Assembly: GCF_003324485.1 (NCBI RefSeq) | Contig: NZ_QODK01000003.1 | Location: forward strand, 620,001 to 684,000 | Direction: 5' to 3' | Length of the DNA stretch: 64,000 nt | Origin: Cohaesibacter intestini | GTDB lineage: Bacteria; Pseudomonadota; Alphaproteobacteria; Rhizobiales; Cohaesibacteraceae | Shown: piece after piece, positions 26,479 to 35,857 of the stretch | Numbering within the stretch: the first letter of the stretch is position 1 | How the letters are laid out: every line of letters starts with the position of its first letter | Position numbers and translations under genes: made by a program | Notes under the pieces: generated by a model | What the model was told of the DNA's origin: nothing | Seen by the model: the letters and a program-made list of their open reading frames with translations, nothing else | The model's database searches: none

Positions 26479-26512
26479 AAAAGGGCGGTGCGGCTTGCAT
26501 CGCCCTTTTTTT
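26479..26512 (+). terminator. rho-independent terminator
   Basis: GGGCGGTGC pairs with GCATCGCCC (one G-U pair) around GGCTT, flanked by an A-run and followed by seven T. It ends the glycine-zipper lipoprotein gene. Confidence 0.85.
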
Positions 26513-26628
26513 GTTGCTTTCGGACGTCAAATGACTGAATTTTGAGCGCCGGATAGGATTTTTTAAGGCTTTATAAGCTTTAAATGGGGATGAGTGAAAT
26601 GAACCGAAATACCTGCCGGAGAGCTTGA

Positions 26629-28041
26629 ATGCCAGACAATGAAAAGATGAAAGAGAAGCTAGGTCGCTATCTTTCGACTTTGTCTGAAAGTGCGCAATTG
26701 CTCCTTCTCAAAAGTTTGGAGCGCGATATTGATGCCATAAAAGAGGATCGTGCCACTCAGTTGATTCTGGAAGCGCTGCTGAATATTCGCAGGGAGATCA
26801 AACCTGCCGTTCCAGTATCAGAGTTTGTTCGGAAAGAGATTTTCAAGCCTTGCGAACCGTTCCTCTCCGAGATCGACCACATCAACAAGATACAGGCACG
26901 CATCAGCCCCGCGTCAATTGAGGCAATCTGGCTGTGGATCGCCCGTGATATTGCCAGCCCAGAGCAAAAAGCACGCCTTGAAGAAGATACCAACGATCAG
27001 GATGGAAAACTTCTCAGTGGCAAAGTGAGAACGCTTTGTGAGGAACTGACCGCATCAGCCCAAACCTATGTCAACAAGATGAAGCGTGATCCCGACATCG
27101 CGCGTAAACTCGGCAATCAGTTGGGGGGAGCAATCATCTATGAAGACTTGCTCGAAGTGTTGCTATGTCAAGAAAGGTTGGAGAACCTAAAGCCGGTGAT
27201 CAGCCGGTTACCTGCAGAAATTTCAAGCTGGAACGGTCCTGAAGGGACCGAAGCCTGCAATCTTCTTTGCAAAAGAGTGCAACAGGATCCAATGAAAGCG
27301 TCGTGGGTTTTTTCAGCGGTCACCCGTCATCTGACACAGCCCCGGTTGAAACTGCAACTGGCGACGAAACTGGCCGGGTCCGATGATGCCATTCAAGTTG
27401 CTGCGACTGTCTATGCGCCTGCCGTCAAGCAGGTGATGGCAGATCTTGAAGCGAGCCTTTCCCTGTTTCAGGCTTCTTTGAAGGATGGCGGCGATAAGAG
27501 CAATACGATCAAATACTTGTCGATGTGGCGTAAGCTGACAAAGGCTCTGGAAACCGAGCTTGAGCTACCCGTGCAATCGCCATGGGGCAAATCTGTTGCA
27601 GCGATGAAGACCAAGCTTTCCGAGCTGTTGAAGCAGGAAATTGTTCCGGCTCCGGGATTGGTTCGCAAGGTATTGCGTGCCCCTAAGAATGGTGCAAAAG
27701 AGCATGTTGACGAAAGCCTGTTGAACGACGCGATGAAGGCGATTGAAATCTTCCACCACGTAGAGCGGATGAAAGACATTCTGGCGCTGAACGCAGAGAT
27801 ATCCCGCATCCGCAAGGAACTTGACCAGTCCTTCGAGATTCTATCGACATCGATTGTTGACAGAACCAAGCAGGCAACCGGTGAAGATGTTGAAGTCTGC
27901 AAAGTGCTCGGAGACGCTGCCGTCACTTTGGCGCAGCATGTTTTTGACGAAAATTATGCGAATTCTCTCCGGCGACAGCTCCGTGCAGCATCGATGGTTC
28001 CGGAAGTGCCGGCAACAGAACAAAAAGCGGTTGGTTCCTAA
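26629..28041 (+). CDS. unrecognised 470-residue helical protein
   Basis: I do not recognise a family. The protein is almost wholly helical, without signal peptide or membrane helix, with several leucine-rich stretches (AQLLLLKSLERDID near residue 25; DILALNAEISRIRKELDQSF near 385) that could form coiled coils. ATG 26629 has CGGAGAG at 8 nt. It stands alone between the glycine-zipper lipoprotein and ccmI, with about 170 and 240 bp of flanking non-coding DNA. Codon use resembles its neighbours, so it does not look transferred. Confidence 0.75.
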   Translation: MPDNEKMKEKLGRYLSTLSESAQLLLLKSLERDIDAIKEDRATQLILEALLNIRREIKPAVPVSEFVRKEIFKPCEPFLSEIDHINKIQARISPASIEAIWLWIARDIASPEQKARLEEDTNDQDGKLLSGKVRTLCEELTASAQTYVNKMKRDPDIARKLGNQLGGAIIYEDLLEVLLCQERLENLKPVISRLPAEISSWNGPEGTEACNLLCKRVQQDPMKASWVFSAVTRHLTQPRLKLQLATKLAGSDDAIQVAATVYAPAVKQVMADLEASLSLFQASLKDGGDKSNTIKYLSMWRKLTKALETELELPVQSPWGKSVAAMKTKLSELLKQEIVPAPGLVRKVLRAPKNGAKEHVDESLLNDAMKAIEIFHHVERMKDILALNAEISRIRKELDQSFEILSTSIVDRTKQATGEDVEVCKVLGDAAVTLAQHVFDENYANSLRRQLRAASMVPEVPATEQKAVGS

Positions 28042-28091
28042 ACCCGCTACTCTCGTGCCATACCTGAGTTTGCTTTGGATGATTGCCTAGC

Positions 28092-28120
28092 AAGGTAAGC
28101 ATGATGATCCTCTGCTTGCC
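28092..28120 (+). other. inverted repeat downstream of the helical protein
   Basis: AGGTAAGCA and TGCTTGCCT form a 9-bp stem with one G-U pair around an 11-nt loop. No T-run follows, so it may be a weak terminator or RNA 3' stabiliser. The rest of 28042-28281 holds no gene and should contain the ccm promoter. Confidence 0.4.
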
Positions 28121-28281
28121 TGAGCATCTTCGCAAGAACGTCAGGTGTTAAATATTAAATCTTCGTAACCTGCCGGTCCAATTGACAAAAAGCAAACGTC
28201 AAACAGATGAACATGAGTTAATTTGACTTCCCACGCAAAAGCGAAATGCTGTGTCGAGACCAAATTACGAAATGGACCCCT

Positions 28282-29511
28282 ATGTTCTGGACCTTTGCTG
28301 CCATCCTGACATTCGCCGCTGTTGCTTCGGTAATCTACCCGCTCACGCGGAAATCTCGCAGATTGCAAAGTGCAGACGCCTATGATCTGACCGTATACAA
28401 GTCTCAGTTGAAGGAGATTGACGGCGATGTGGAGCGGGGCCTGATCGCTTCGGATGAGGCAGATGCAGCACGTGCGGAAGTTGCGCGTCGATTGTTGATT
28501 GCGCAGGAATCGCTCGAGAAATCTGAGCAAACCTCTTCAAAGCGCGCCTCCAGGAAAAAGGCTGTTCAGGAGAAACCTGCGACGCCATCAACCACAGCAA
28601 AAATAGTTGGTATCGCTGCGGTCATGATCGTCCCCTTCATTTCTATGGGCCTTTATGTGGTTCTGGGGTCTCCCACGCTGCAAAGCCAACCGTTGGCAGC
28701 ACGCTTGCAAAAGCCGCCAGAAAAGCAAAGTCTGACCGAGTTGGTTGCCTCGGCTGAGAAGAAGCTCAAGCAAAATCCCGATGATTTGCAGGGCTGGAAA
28801 AAGCTCGCTCCGATTTATCTTTCCATGCGTCGCCCCAACGAAGCTGTAAAGGCCTATCACAATGTTCTGCGGCTGGAAGGCGAGACTGCTGAAACACTGA
28901 CGGACCTCGGTGAGGCATTGGTGGTGCGTGAAGCTGGGATTGTGTCGGATCAGGCGTTTGATTTGTTCAAGAGGGCAAATCAGTTGGACGCCCGCTCTCC
29001 AAAGCCACGCTTCTTCCTTGCCATTGCTCTTGGACAAAAGGGGCAGGAGCAGGATGCTATCAAAACCTGGGATGCGCTGATCAAGGACTCCAAGCCGAGT
29101 GCCCCTTGGGTGTCATTTGCCAAAAGCCAGATTGCAGCCTTGCAAAAACGCCTCAATAGTGATGTTGCGGGTCAGAAGACGACAACGCCGCCGCATGGCG
29201 CAATGGCACAGAAAGAGTCCACCTTGTCCGGGCCTTCCGCAGAAGATGTCAATGCGGCGTCAGAGATGACCACTGAAGATCGCCAGCAGATGATCGAGAA
29301 TATGGTGTCTCAGTTGGCTGAGAGACTGAACGAGGAGGGCGGCTCTGCTGATGAATGGGTCAGGCTCATTCGCGCTGAGCTGGTGCTAAACCGTCCAGAT
29401 GAAGCTGCAAAAACTGTCGCCAAAGCGATGGAGTCGCTTCAGTCGGATGTTGAAGGCCTTGAGAAGGTCAAAGCGGCTGCTCGCTCTTTGGGTGTCTCTG
29501 TCAATCAATAA
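28282..29511 (+). CDS. ccmI: cytochrome c maturation protein CcmI (CycH)
   Basis: CcmI presents apocytochrome c to the heme ligation complex. Two membrane helices (about 2-22 and 103-123) enclose a cytoplasmic loop with DAYDLTVYKSQLKEIDGDVERG; a periplasmic TPR-rich part follows (PDDLQGWKKLAPIYLSM, ALGQKGQEQDAIKTWDALI). 409 residues fits rhizobial CycH. ATG 28282 is preferred because the membrane helix begins there; an in-frame ATG at 28246 would add 12 atypical residues. First gene of ccmI-ccmE-ccmF-ccmH. Confidence 0.92.
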   Translation: MFWTFAAILTFAAVASVIYPLTRKSRRLQSADAYDLTVYKSQLKEIDGDVERGLIASDEADAARAEVARRLLIAQESLEKSEQTSSKRASRKKAVQEKPATPSTTAKIVGIAAVMIVPFISMGLYVVLGSPTLQSQPLAARLQKPPEKQSLTELVASAEKKLKQNPDDLQGWKKLAPIYLSMRRPNEAVKAYHNVLRLEGETAETLTDLGEALVVREAGIVSDQAFDLFKRANQLDARSPKPRFFLAIALGQKGQEQDAIKTWDALIKDSKPSAPWVSFAKSQIAALQKRLNSDVAGQKTTTPPHGAMAQKESTLSGPSAEDVNAASEMTTEDRQQMIENMVSQLAERLNEEGGSADEWVRLIRAELVLNRPDEAAKTVAKAMESLQSDVEGLEKVKAAARSLGVSVNQ

Positions 29512-29565
29512 TATCTCGAAACCAATCAGGCCAACAGAAGATGTGGTCGAAATGAGGATCGTTTC

Positions 29566-30018
29566 ATGACAAGAAAAAAACGTAGAATGATGCTGATTGG
29601 TGGCGCTGGAGCGGTGTTGTTTGCTGCAGTCGGGCTCATTCTCTTTGCCTTGCAGGATCAGATCGTCTTCTTCAATTCACCCAGTGATCTGGCAAAAAAC
29701 GGGGTCAAGCCTGGGCAGCGTATTCGGTTGGGCGGCCTTGTCAAGGAAGCCACTCTGATACGTGGTGAAGGCACCGAAATATCCTTTGTTGTGACCGACG
29801 GTGGGGCGGATGTGAAGGTCACTTATGCTGGCATCCTTCCGGATCTGTTCCGCGAAGGGCAGGGCGTGGTGACCGAAGGAGCCATGAAATCTGATGGCAG
29901 TTTTCAGGCTGACACCGTGTTAGCCAAGCATGATGAAACATATATGCCGAAAGAAGTTGCCGATGCCTTGAAAGAACAAGGCCATTGGCAAGAGCAAGAA
30001 GACGTTCAATCCAACTGA
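29566..30018 (+). CDS. ccmE: heme chaperone CcmE (CycJ)
   Basis: CcmE carries heme covalently in the periplasm and passes it to CcmF. A basic N-terminus, a membrane helix (about 8-28) and an OB-fold domain are seen; the heme-binding histidine lies in [11 protein letters not shown] (about residue 124), with the conserved tyrosine after it. 150 residues is normal. 54 nt after ccmI, same operon. Confidence 0.95.
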   Translation: MTRKKRRMMLIGGAGAVLFAAVGLILFALQDQIVFFNSPSDLAKNGVKPGQRIRLGGLVKEATLIRGEGTEISFVVTDGGADVKVTYAGILPDLFREGQGVVTEGAMKSDGSFQADTVLAKHDETYMPKEVADALKEQGHWQEQEDVQSN

Positions 30019-30156
30019 CCCTAGGATTGCAACACAAAACTGGGACCACTGACATTGCCCGGACCTTCGCGCTCGCACATGCGATGGTCGGCCATGTCAT
30101 TTTTGCAGCTGGCCAACCCGTCCAAGTGGTTTGTCAGCATTGATTGGAGAGACAGC

Positions 30157-32142
30157 ATGATCATTGAACTCGGTCACTATATGCTCGTTTTGGCATTTGC
30201 CTTGGCCCTGATTCAATCCGTAGTGCCGATCTGGGGTGCGCAAAGCGGCAATGACCGGCTAATGGCCGTCGCCAGTCCCATTGCGGTGACCCAGTTTCTG
30301 TTTGTCGGATTGGCTTTTGCTGCCCTGACCAACGCCTATGTGACATCTGATTTCTCTGTCCGCAATGTCTGGGAAAACAGCCACTCAGACATGCCGCTGT
30401 TGTTCAAGTTCACATCGGTTTGGGGCAACCACGAGGGATCCATGTTGTTGTGGGTATTCATTCTCGTGATTTTCGGCGCGATGGTTGCGGTATTCGGTCG
30501 AAATTTGCCACCGCAACTCAAAGCCAACACCCTTGCTGTTCAGGGGTGGGTGACGGCATCCTTTTTGGCCTTCGTGCTCTTTACCTCCAATCCATTTCAG
30601 CGCATTGCGAATGCACCCATTGAGGGGCGGGATCTTAATCCGATCCTGCAGGATATTGGCTTGGCTATCCACCCGCCGTTGCTCTATCTCGGCTATGTCG
30701 GCTTTTCCATCGCCTTTGCCTTTTCGATTGCAGCCTTGCTCGAAGGCCGGATTGATGCTGCATGGGCCCGTTGGGTGCGCCCTTGGGTTCTTGTTGCCTG
30801 GGGCTTCCTGACCATTGGCATTTCCATGGGGTCATATTGGGCTTATTACGAACTCGGCTGGGGCGGGTTCTGGTTCTGGGATCCGGTTGAAAATGCCTCC
30901 TTCATGCCTTGGTTGAGTGGCACCGCCTTACTTCATTCCGCCATTGTGATGGAAAAACGTGGCGCGCTGAAAGTCTGGACAATCCTGTTGTCGATTCTGA
31001 CCTTCTCGCTGTCGTTGTTGGGCACCTTCCTTGTGCGCTCCGGAGTCTTGACCTCGGTGCATGCCTTTGCGACGGATCCATCCCGCGGTGTGTTCATCCT
31101 TGCCCTGTTGGTTGCTTTCATTGGTGGTGGTCTCGCACTCTTTGCGTGGCGTGCTCCATTACTGCGGCAGGGTGGTGTCTTTGCCCCGATTTCGCGGGAA
31201 GGGGGGCTGGTGCTCAACAACCTGTTCCTTTCGGCAGCCACCGCAGCCGTGCTGGTTGGTACCCTTTATCCATTGGCGCTCGAGGCCATCACTGGCGCCA
31301 AGATTTCCGTCGGTGCTCCTTTCTTCAACGCTACATTTGGCCCGATGATGGTGCCTTTGCTTCTGGCGGTTCCCTTTGGTCCTCTGCTGGCTTGGAAGCG
31401 GGGAGATCTTTATGCGGCTTCCCAACGGCTGTACATTGCCTTCGGTCTGGCACTGTTCGTCATGGCGGCGAGCTTTGCGTTGATCGAAGGTGGGGCAGGT
31501 CTGGCACCGCTCGGTATTGGTCTTGCCGTATGGGTGATGATCGGGTCTTTGGCCGAAATTCAGTTGCGCGTGGGGCTTTTCAAAATGCCATTCGCAAAAT
31601 CGCTATCTCGTATGAAGGGTTTGCCTCGCACGGTCTGGGGATCTGCTCTGGGGCATTTTGGTCTCGGCATGACTGTCCTCGGTCTGATCGTTGCAAGCGC
31701 CTTCCACAGTGAAAATATCCTTGTGATGAAGAAAGGCGATGTTACCGAGTTGGACGGCTATCAGTTTGAGCTGACAGGCTTCAAGGAAGAAGCTCGGTTC
31801 AACTTCGCTGACATGGCTGGCACATTTCGGGTCACCAAGGATGGGGAGTTTGTAACCGAACTGCATCCGATCAAGCGCGTCTACACGTCACGCAACATGC
31901 CGACAACGGAGACGGCCATCCACACGATTGGTGGCGTATCTCAGATCTACATGTCTCTTGGTGACAAGCAGAAAGATGGCGGCATCGCAGTGCGCATCTA
32001 TCATAAGCCATGGGTCACCTTCATATGGCTTGGGACTGTCGTTATGTTCCTTGGGGGCTTTGTCTCTTTGACGGACCGCCGGCTACGCATCGGGGCACCA
32101 GCACGACGTGGACGGGCCAAACAGGCTGCAGGCACCGCATAA
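30157..32142 (+). CDS. ccmF: heme lyase subunit CcmF (CycK)
   Basis: An integral membrane protein (661 residues, about 14-15 helices) of the heme handling superfamily. The tryptophan-rich WWD-type segment [16 protein letters not shown] near residue 228 binds heme, and flanking histidines lie in periplasmic loops. ATG 30157 has TTGGAGAG at 7 nt, and the longer frame from 30055 is not supported. The end [11 protein letters not shown] is typical. It works with CcmI and CcmH to attach heme to CXXCH motifs. Confidence 0.95.
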   Translation: MIIELGHYMLVLAFALALIQSVVPIWGAQSGNDRLMAVASPIAVTQFLFVGLAFAALTNAYVTSDFSVRNVWENSHSDMPLLFKFTSVWGNHEGSMLLWVFILVIFGAMVAVFGRNLPPQLKANTLAVQGWVTASFLAFVLFTSNPFQRIANAPIEGRDLNPILQDIGLAIHPPLLYLGYVGFSIAFAFSIAALLEGRIDAAWARWVRPWVLVAWGFLTIGISMGSYWAYYELGWGGFWFWDPVENASFMPWLSGTALLHSAIVMEKRGALKVWTILLSILTFSLSLLGTFLVRSGVLTSVHAFATDPSRGVFILALLVAFIGGGLALFAWRAPLLRQGGVFAPISREGGLVLNNLFLSAATAAVLVGTLYPLALEAITGAKISVGAPFFNATFGPMMVPLLLAVPFGPLLAWKRGDLYAASQRLYIAFGLALFVMAASFALIEGGAGLAPLGIGLAVWVMIGSLAEIQLRVGLFKMPFAKSLSRMKGLPRTVWGSALGHFGLGMTVLGLIVASAFHSENILVMKKGDVTELDGYQFELTGFKEEARFNFADMAGTFRVTKDGEFVTELHPIKRVYTSRNMPTTETAIHTIGGVSQIYMSLGDKQKDGGIAVRIYHKPWVTFIWLGTVVMFLGGFVSLTDRRLRIGAPARRGRAKQAAGTA

Positions 32143-32165
32143 CATCGATCGGGTTGATACAAGCT

Positions 32166-32690
32166 ATGGACAAATTTTCCATGAAACCTCTCAGTCTCCT
32201 TTCAGCTCTTCGGTCCGTGATGCTCGCTTTAGCGATGGTTTCGGGGTTGGCGATCGGTATGGCGCCCGCCTACGCGGTCAATCCAGATGAAATACTCGAT
32301 GATCCTGTGCTTGAAGAACGAGCTCGCCACATTTCTGCGGGATTGCGTTGTCTTGTTTGTCAAAACCAGTCAATCGACGATTCCGATGCCCCTTTGGCAA
32401 GAGATCTGCGCATTCTTGTGCGCGAGCGATTGGTTGCTGGCGACAGTGACGCAGAAGCGAGGGAGTTTCTGGTTAGTCGCTACGGTGAGTTCGTTCTGCT
32501 CAAGCCGACATTCTCTGCAAAAAATGTCATTCTCTGGGCTTTCGGACCGCTGGTTCTACTGTTTGGCTTGTTTGCAATTCATCGCCTTTATCGCAACAAC
32601 AAACAGGTGGCTCAGACTTCAGCAGCCAAAGGTAGTGATCAGCTGAGTGAAGCTGAGCAGACGAAGCTCAAGAAAATTTTATCAGAATAG
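32166..32690 (+). CDS. ccmH: CcmH/CycL thioreductase subunit
   Basis: The small CcmH keeps apocytochrome CXXCH cysteines reduced for heme ligation. A signal peptide (residues 6-35, cleavage near AYA) precedes the [19 protein letters not shown] motif with the catalytic cysteine pair, and a C-terminal membrane helix (about 119-137) anchors it. 174 residues. ATG 32166 is used; ATG 32181 is an alternative start for the signal peptide. Last gene of the ccm operon. Confidence 0.93.
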   Translation: MDKFSMKPLSLLSALRSVMLALAMVSGLAIGMAPAYAVNPDEILDDPVLEERARHISAGLRCLVCQNQSIDDSDAPLARDLRILVRERLVAGDSDAEAREFLVSRYGEFVLLKPTFSAKNVILWAFGPLVLLFGLFAIHRLYRNNKQVAQTSAAKGSDQLSEAEQTKLKKILSE

Positions 32691-32743
32691 GGCTGTCCGA
32701 AACTGGCATTTCCTCTCATCTCTTCTAGATAAATAGACAAGAG

Positions 32744-32768
32744 GCGCGTCGGCTCGGCACGCTTTTTT
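32744..32768 (+). terminator. weak terminator after ccmH
   Basis: An imperfect GC-rich stem (GCG/CGC and GTC/GGC with a mismatch) around GGCTC is followed by six T. It lies 54 bp after ccmH and 23 bp before the next start. Confidence 0.45.
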
Positions 32769-32790
32769 GTTTATACATGAGGGGCTGGTC

Positions 32791-34041
32791 ATGATCAGGA
32801 AAGAAAACTCGACACAGAGAGTAACCTTCGAAGGGTCGTTGGGCGATGTCCTGCAGGCCCGTTTGGAATTGCCGACAGGCCCGATCCGGGCCACCGCCAT
32901 TTTCGCCCATTGCTTCACCTGCTCGAAAGACATTTTCGCCGCCAAACAGATTGCCACCCAGTTGGCGAGCAAGGGCTATGCTGTATTTCGTTTTGACTTC
33001 ACAGGTCTTGGCGCATCGAAAGGTGACTTTGCCGACACCAACTTCTCTTCCAATATGGAAGACCTGTTGCGAGCTGCGGCAACCCTGCGTGAAGCAATTG
33101 AGGGGCCGAGCCTGTTGGTTGGCCATTCCCTCGGTGGGGCCGCAGTCCTTGCGGTTGCTTCGCAAATTCCCGAAGTAAAAGCTGTCGCCACCATCGGTGC
33201 CCCGTCTGATGTTCAGCATATCGAGCATGCCTTTGGCTGCCACATCGACGACATTCGTGATCATGGCGAAGCAAAAGTTTCTCTTGCTGGCCGTCCCTTC
33301 ACGATCAAGAAACAGTTTTTGGAAGATCTGAAGGCGCATAAGCTTATCGACCAGATCGCCAGCATGAAAAAAGCTCTGATGGTGCTTCATTCCCCTATCG
33401 ACGAGACCGTGGGCATCGACAATGCGTCTGAAATCTTCATGGCTGCCAAACATCCCAAGAGTTTTGTCTCCCTGGACCATGCTGATCACCTGATCACTGA
33501 CAAGGATGACGCAGTCTATGTGGCCAATGTAATTTCCGCTTGGGCATCGCGCTTCGTTGATGGGGGCCATGCGCCGCAAAAAGAAGTGCCACTGGGTGCT
33601 TTGGTGGCTGAGACCGGATTGGGAAAGTTTCAGAACTATGTGCAGGTCGGACATCACACCCTGCTGGCAGACGAACCCAAGGATGTTGGTGGCCTCGACA
33701 CTGGTCCAACGCCTTATGACTTTCTCGCCACTGCGCTAGGAGCTTGCACCACCATGACTTTGCGCATGTATGCGGACTTCAAAAAACTCCCTGTCAGTCA
33801 CATTGCAACCGAGGTGATTCACAACAAGGTCCACGGGTCAGATTGCGCAGAATGCAGTGCGGGCGATATCGAAAAGAAATCCAACAAAAAGGGCAAGATA
33901 GATCGCTTCGAACGACGGGTAACAGTAGAAGGTGACCTTAGCGACAAGGACCGGCAATCCTTACTCCGCATCGCAGATCAGTGTCCCGTGCACCAGACCA
34001 TGGAGCATGGCTGTGTGGTCGTCACCAGCTTGATGGACTAA
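32791..34041 (+). CDS. alpha/beta hydrolase-OsmC fusion protein
   Basis: A 416-residue two-domain protein. Residues 1-255 form an alpha/beta hydrolase with the nucleophile elbow GHSLGG (Ser about 113), Asp in HSPIDETV and His in LDHADHL. Residues 270-416 form an OsmC-type peroxidase domain with one redox cysteine in GACTTMTLRM and the second in DQCPVHQT, plus an extra CAEC pair. OsmC proteins reduce organic hydroperoxides; the hydrolase half may act on lipid or peptide esters (inference). ATG 32791 follows GAGGGG at 7 nt. This fusion is a known bacterial architecture. Confidence 0.9.
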   Translation: MIRKENSTQRVTFEGSLGDVLQARLELPTGPIRATAIFAHCFTCSKDIFAAKQIATQLASKGYAVFRFDFTGLGASKGDFADTNFSSNMEDLLRAAATLREAIEGPSLLVGHSLGGAAVLAVASQIPEVKAVATIGAPSDVQHIEHAFGCHIDDIRDHGEAKVSLAGRPFTIKKQFLEDLKAHKLIDQIASMKKALMVLHSPIDETVGIDNASEIFMAAKHPKSFVSLDHADHLITDKDDAVYVANVISAWASRFVDGGHAPQKEVPLGALVAETGLGKFQNYVQVGHHTLLADEPKDVGGLDTGPTPYDFLATALGACTTMTLRMYADFKKLPVSHIATEVIHNKVHGSDCAECSAGDIEKKSNKKGKIDRFERRVTVEGDLSDKDRQSLLRIADQCPVHQTMEHGCVVVTSLMD

Positions 34042-34094
34042 TCCTCGCACCAACTCTTTTCATCCAGAACAGGCTGTGATAAAGACGCCCCCCG

Positions 34095-34125
34095 GCACCC
34101 GGTGCAATCGCATCGGGTGCTTTTT
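34095..34125 (+). terminator. rho-independent terminator
   Basis: GCACCCGGTGC pairs with GCATCGGGTGC (one G-U pair) around AATC and is followed by TTTTT. It ends the hydrolase-OsmC gene. Confidence 0.88.
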
Positions 34126-34180
34126 ATTCTGCATTGTGCGAAACAGAGCACGGCAGGCAAAATCGGATGGGAGCATGGGG

Positions 34181-35443
34181 ATGTCAAAGTACGCTTATTG
34201 TGGACTGGACTTCGGCACATCGAATTCAACGTTGGGGCTCGTTGTCGATGGCAAACCAAAGCTCGTTGCGCTGGAAGCCGGAGACGTGACGCTGCCCTCT
34301 GCCTTGTTCTTCGATTTTGAAGATCATAAGGTGCACTTTGGCCGTGATGCGATTTCCACTTATATGGAAGGCGGCGAGGGCCGCTTGATGCGGGCGCTGA
34401 AGTCGATCCTCGGCACCTCCACGATCCATGAAGCAACCATGATCGGTCCGGAGCGCAAGCCCTTCACCGCAGTGCTTGCACTGTTTCTTCAGCATATGAA
34501 AAAGCAGGCGGAACAAGCCGCAGGTCAGGAGCTGAGCCATGTGGTGATGGGAAGACCCGTTCATTTCGTGGATTATGACGACGCCGCTGACAAGGAAGCC
34601 GAAGACACTTTGCGTGCCATTGCCGCGGAGGTTGGTTTCAAGCATATCGAATTTCAATATGAGCCGGTTGCTGCCGCGCGGGACTTCCAACAAACCAACA
34701 ATCGTGAAGAATTGGCGATGATCATCGATATCGGCGGCGGCACTTCTGACTTCACAATCCTGAAAGTATCCCCGGACGAAACGAGGCGGACCGGCAAGCC
34801 ATCCGATACAATTCTGGCCAATGCCGGCATTCATGTCGGAGGGACCGACTTTGATCGATGGCTTTCCCTTTCGCGCCTGATGCCTTTGCTGGGCTATCAA
34901 AGTCCGATGATCAAGGAAGGACGGTTGATGCCAGTCGGCTATTATCACGATCTGGCTACCTGGCAACGGATCAACTTCCTTTATGATCACAAGACCTTCA
35001 GCGACTTGCGTGTCTTGCGCAGAGAGGCAAAGGAACCAACCTTGATCGAACGCCTTTTGAAGATACTAGAGTTGCGTGAAGGCCATAGGATCGCACTGGG
35101 TGTTGAAGCAGCCAAGGTGGCACTGTCTGATCAAATGGAAACGGAGTTGCCCCTTGACTTCATCGAAGCCGGTCTGAAAGCACTGATGTCCCGCGATGAT
35201 CTGGTCGAAGCGTTGAACGATGGCACCGACAGAGTGAAAAAGGTCATTTCGGAAGCCATCGCAAGCGCTCAGATCAAGGCTGACGATGTGTCGGTAGTCT
35301 TTCTCACAGGCGGCTCTACCAAGGTTCCTTTCATCCGCAACAGTCTAACCGCGATGGTGCCCAAAGCCCGGATCATTGATGGTGATGCGTTTGGCTCAGT
35401 CGGCGTCGGGTTGGCGCTCGAGGCGCATCAACGCTTTGCTTGA
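34181..35443 (+). CDS. Hsp70-family protein, YegD-like
   Basis: A 420-residue actin-like ATPase without the DnaK peptide-binding domain, as in E. coli YegD. Phosphate 1 motif CGLDFGTSNST (residues 6-16), phosphate 2 IIDIGGGTSDF (about 183), adenosine motif VFLTGGSTKVPFIR (about 374). ATG 34181 is chosen with GGGAG at 8 nt; ATG 34175 lies too close to it. Client proteins are unknown. A hairpin at 35467-35501 may end the transcript. Confidence 0.88.
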   Translation: MSKYAYCGLDFGTSNSTLGLVVDGKPKLVALEAGDVTLPSALFFDFEDHKVHFGRDAISTYMEGGEGRLMRALKSILGTSTIHEATMIGPERKPFTAVLALFLQHMKKQAEQAAGQELSHVVMGRPVHFVDYDDAADKEAEDTLRAIAAEVGFKHIEFQYEPVAAARDFQQTNNREELAMIIDIGGGTSDFTILKVSPDETRRTGKPSDTILANAGIHVGGTDFDRWLSLSRLMPLLGYQSPMIKEGRLMPVGYYHDLATWQRINFLYDHKTFSDLRVLRREAKEPTLIERLLKILELREGHRIALGVEAAKVALSDQMETELPLDFIEAGLKALMSRDDLVEALNDGTDRVKKVISEAIASAQIKADDVSVVFLTGGSTKVPFIRNSLTAMVPKARIIDGDAFGSVGVGLALEAHQRFA

Positions 35444-35466
35444 CCGATATACCCCTTGCCAACAAT

Positions 35467-35501
35467 AGGGCTTTGCTGTTTCAATTGAAGGGGCAAGCCC
35501 T
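35467..35501 (+). terminator. candidate terminator after the YegD-like gene
   Basis: AGGGCTT (35467-35473) pairs with AAGCCCT (35495-35501), extended by GC with a bulged T, and is followed by TTG. The loop is long (about 17 nt), so confidence is moderate. Confidence 0.45.
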
Positions 35502-35857
35502 TTGTTGAATGTGGCAAAAACTGGCCCAATTGGGGCGAAGTGGTCTGGTGTTTTATTACGTTAATCGTCCGATAATTGTCGGTGCATTTGTAACATTTTG
35601 ATTTTGTTGCTGTTTTTATCTCATATCAACATTACGTAACTTTAATAGAAACACCTCGTCTCAGGCCAATTTTGCCCCATATAAAAATATGTATCGTACG
35701 GATGACGTATTTTGCGACGAATAGCCATCCTCAAATTTTGATGATGCCGCGACCGGATCCGTCAGGGCGCGACTCACGAATTAACTGACAGACCTTCATT
35801 TTACCGCAAATATGTGTGTCAATTTGCGGCTGACAGATCGAGCGGAGACAAGTTTAG
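35502..35857 (+). promoter_or_regulatory. AT-rich 356-bp region upstream of degP, with 8-bp inverted repeat
   Basis: No gene is seen. The region is AT-rich with many possible -10 elements. A perfect CCGCAAAT/ATTTGCGG inverted repeat (35804-35811 and 35822-35829, 10-nt spacer) stands 29 bp before the degP start, placed either as an operator or a 5' UTR hairpin. Confidence 0.45.

Noticed and set aside
30909-31712. 267-codon frame within ccmF on the same strand
   Set aside because: Alternative frame of a well conserved membrane protein gene; composition is typical of out-of-frame translation.
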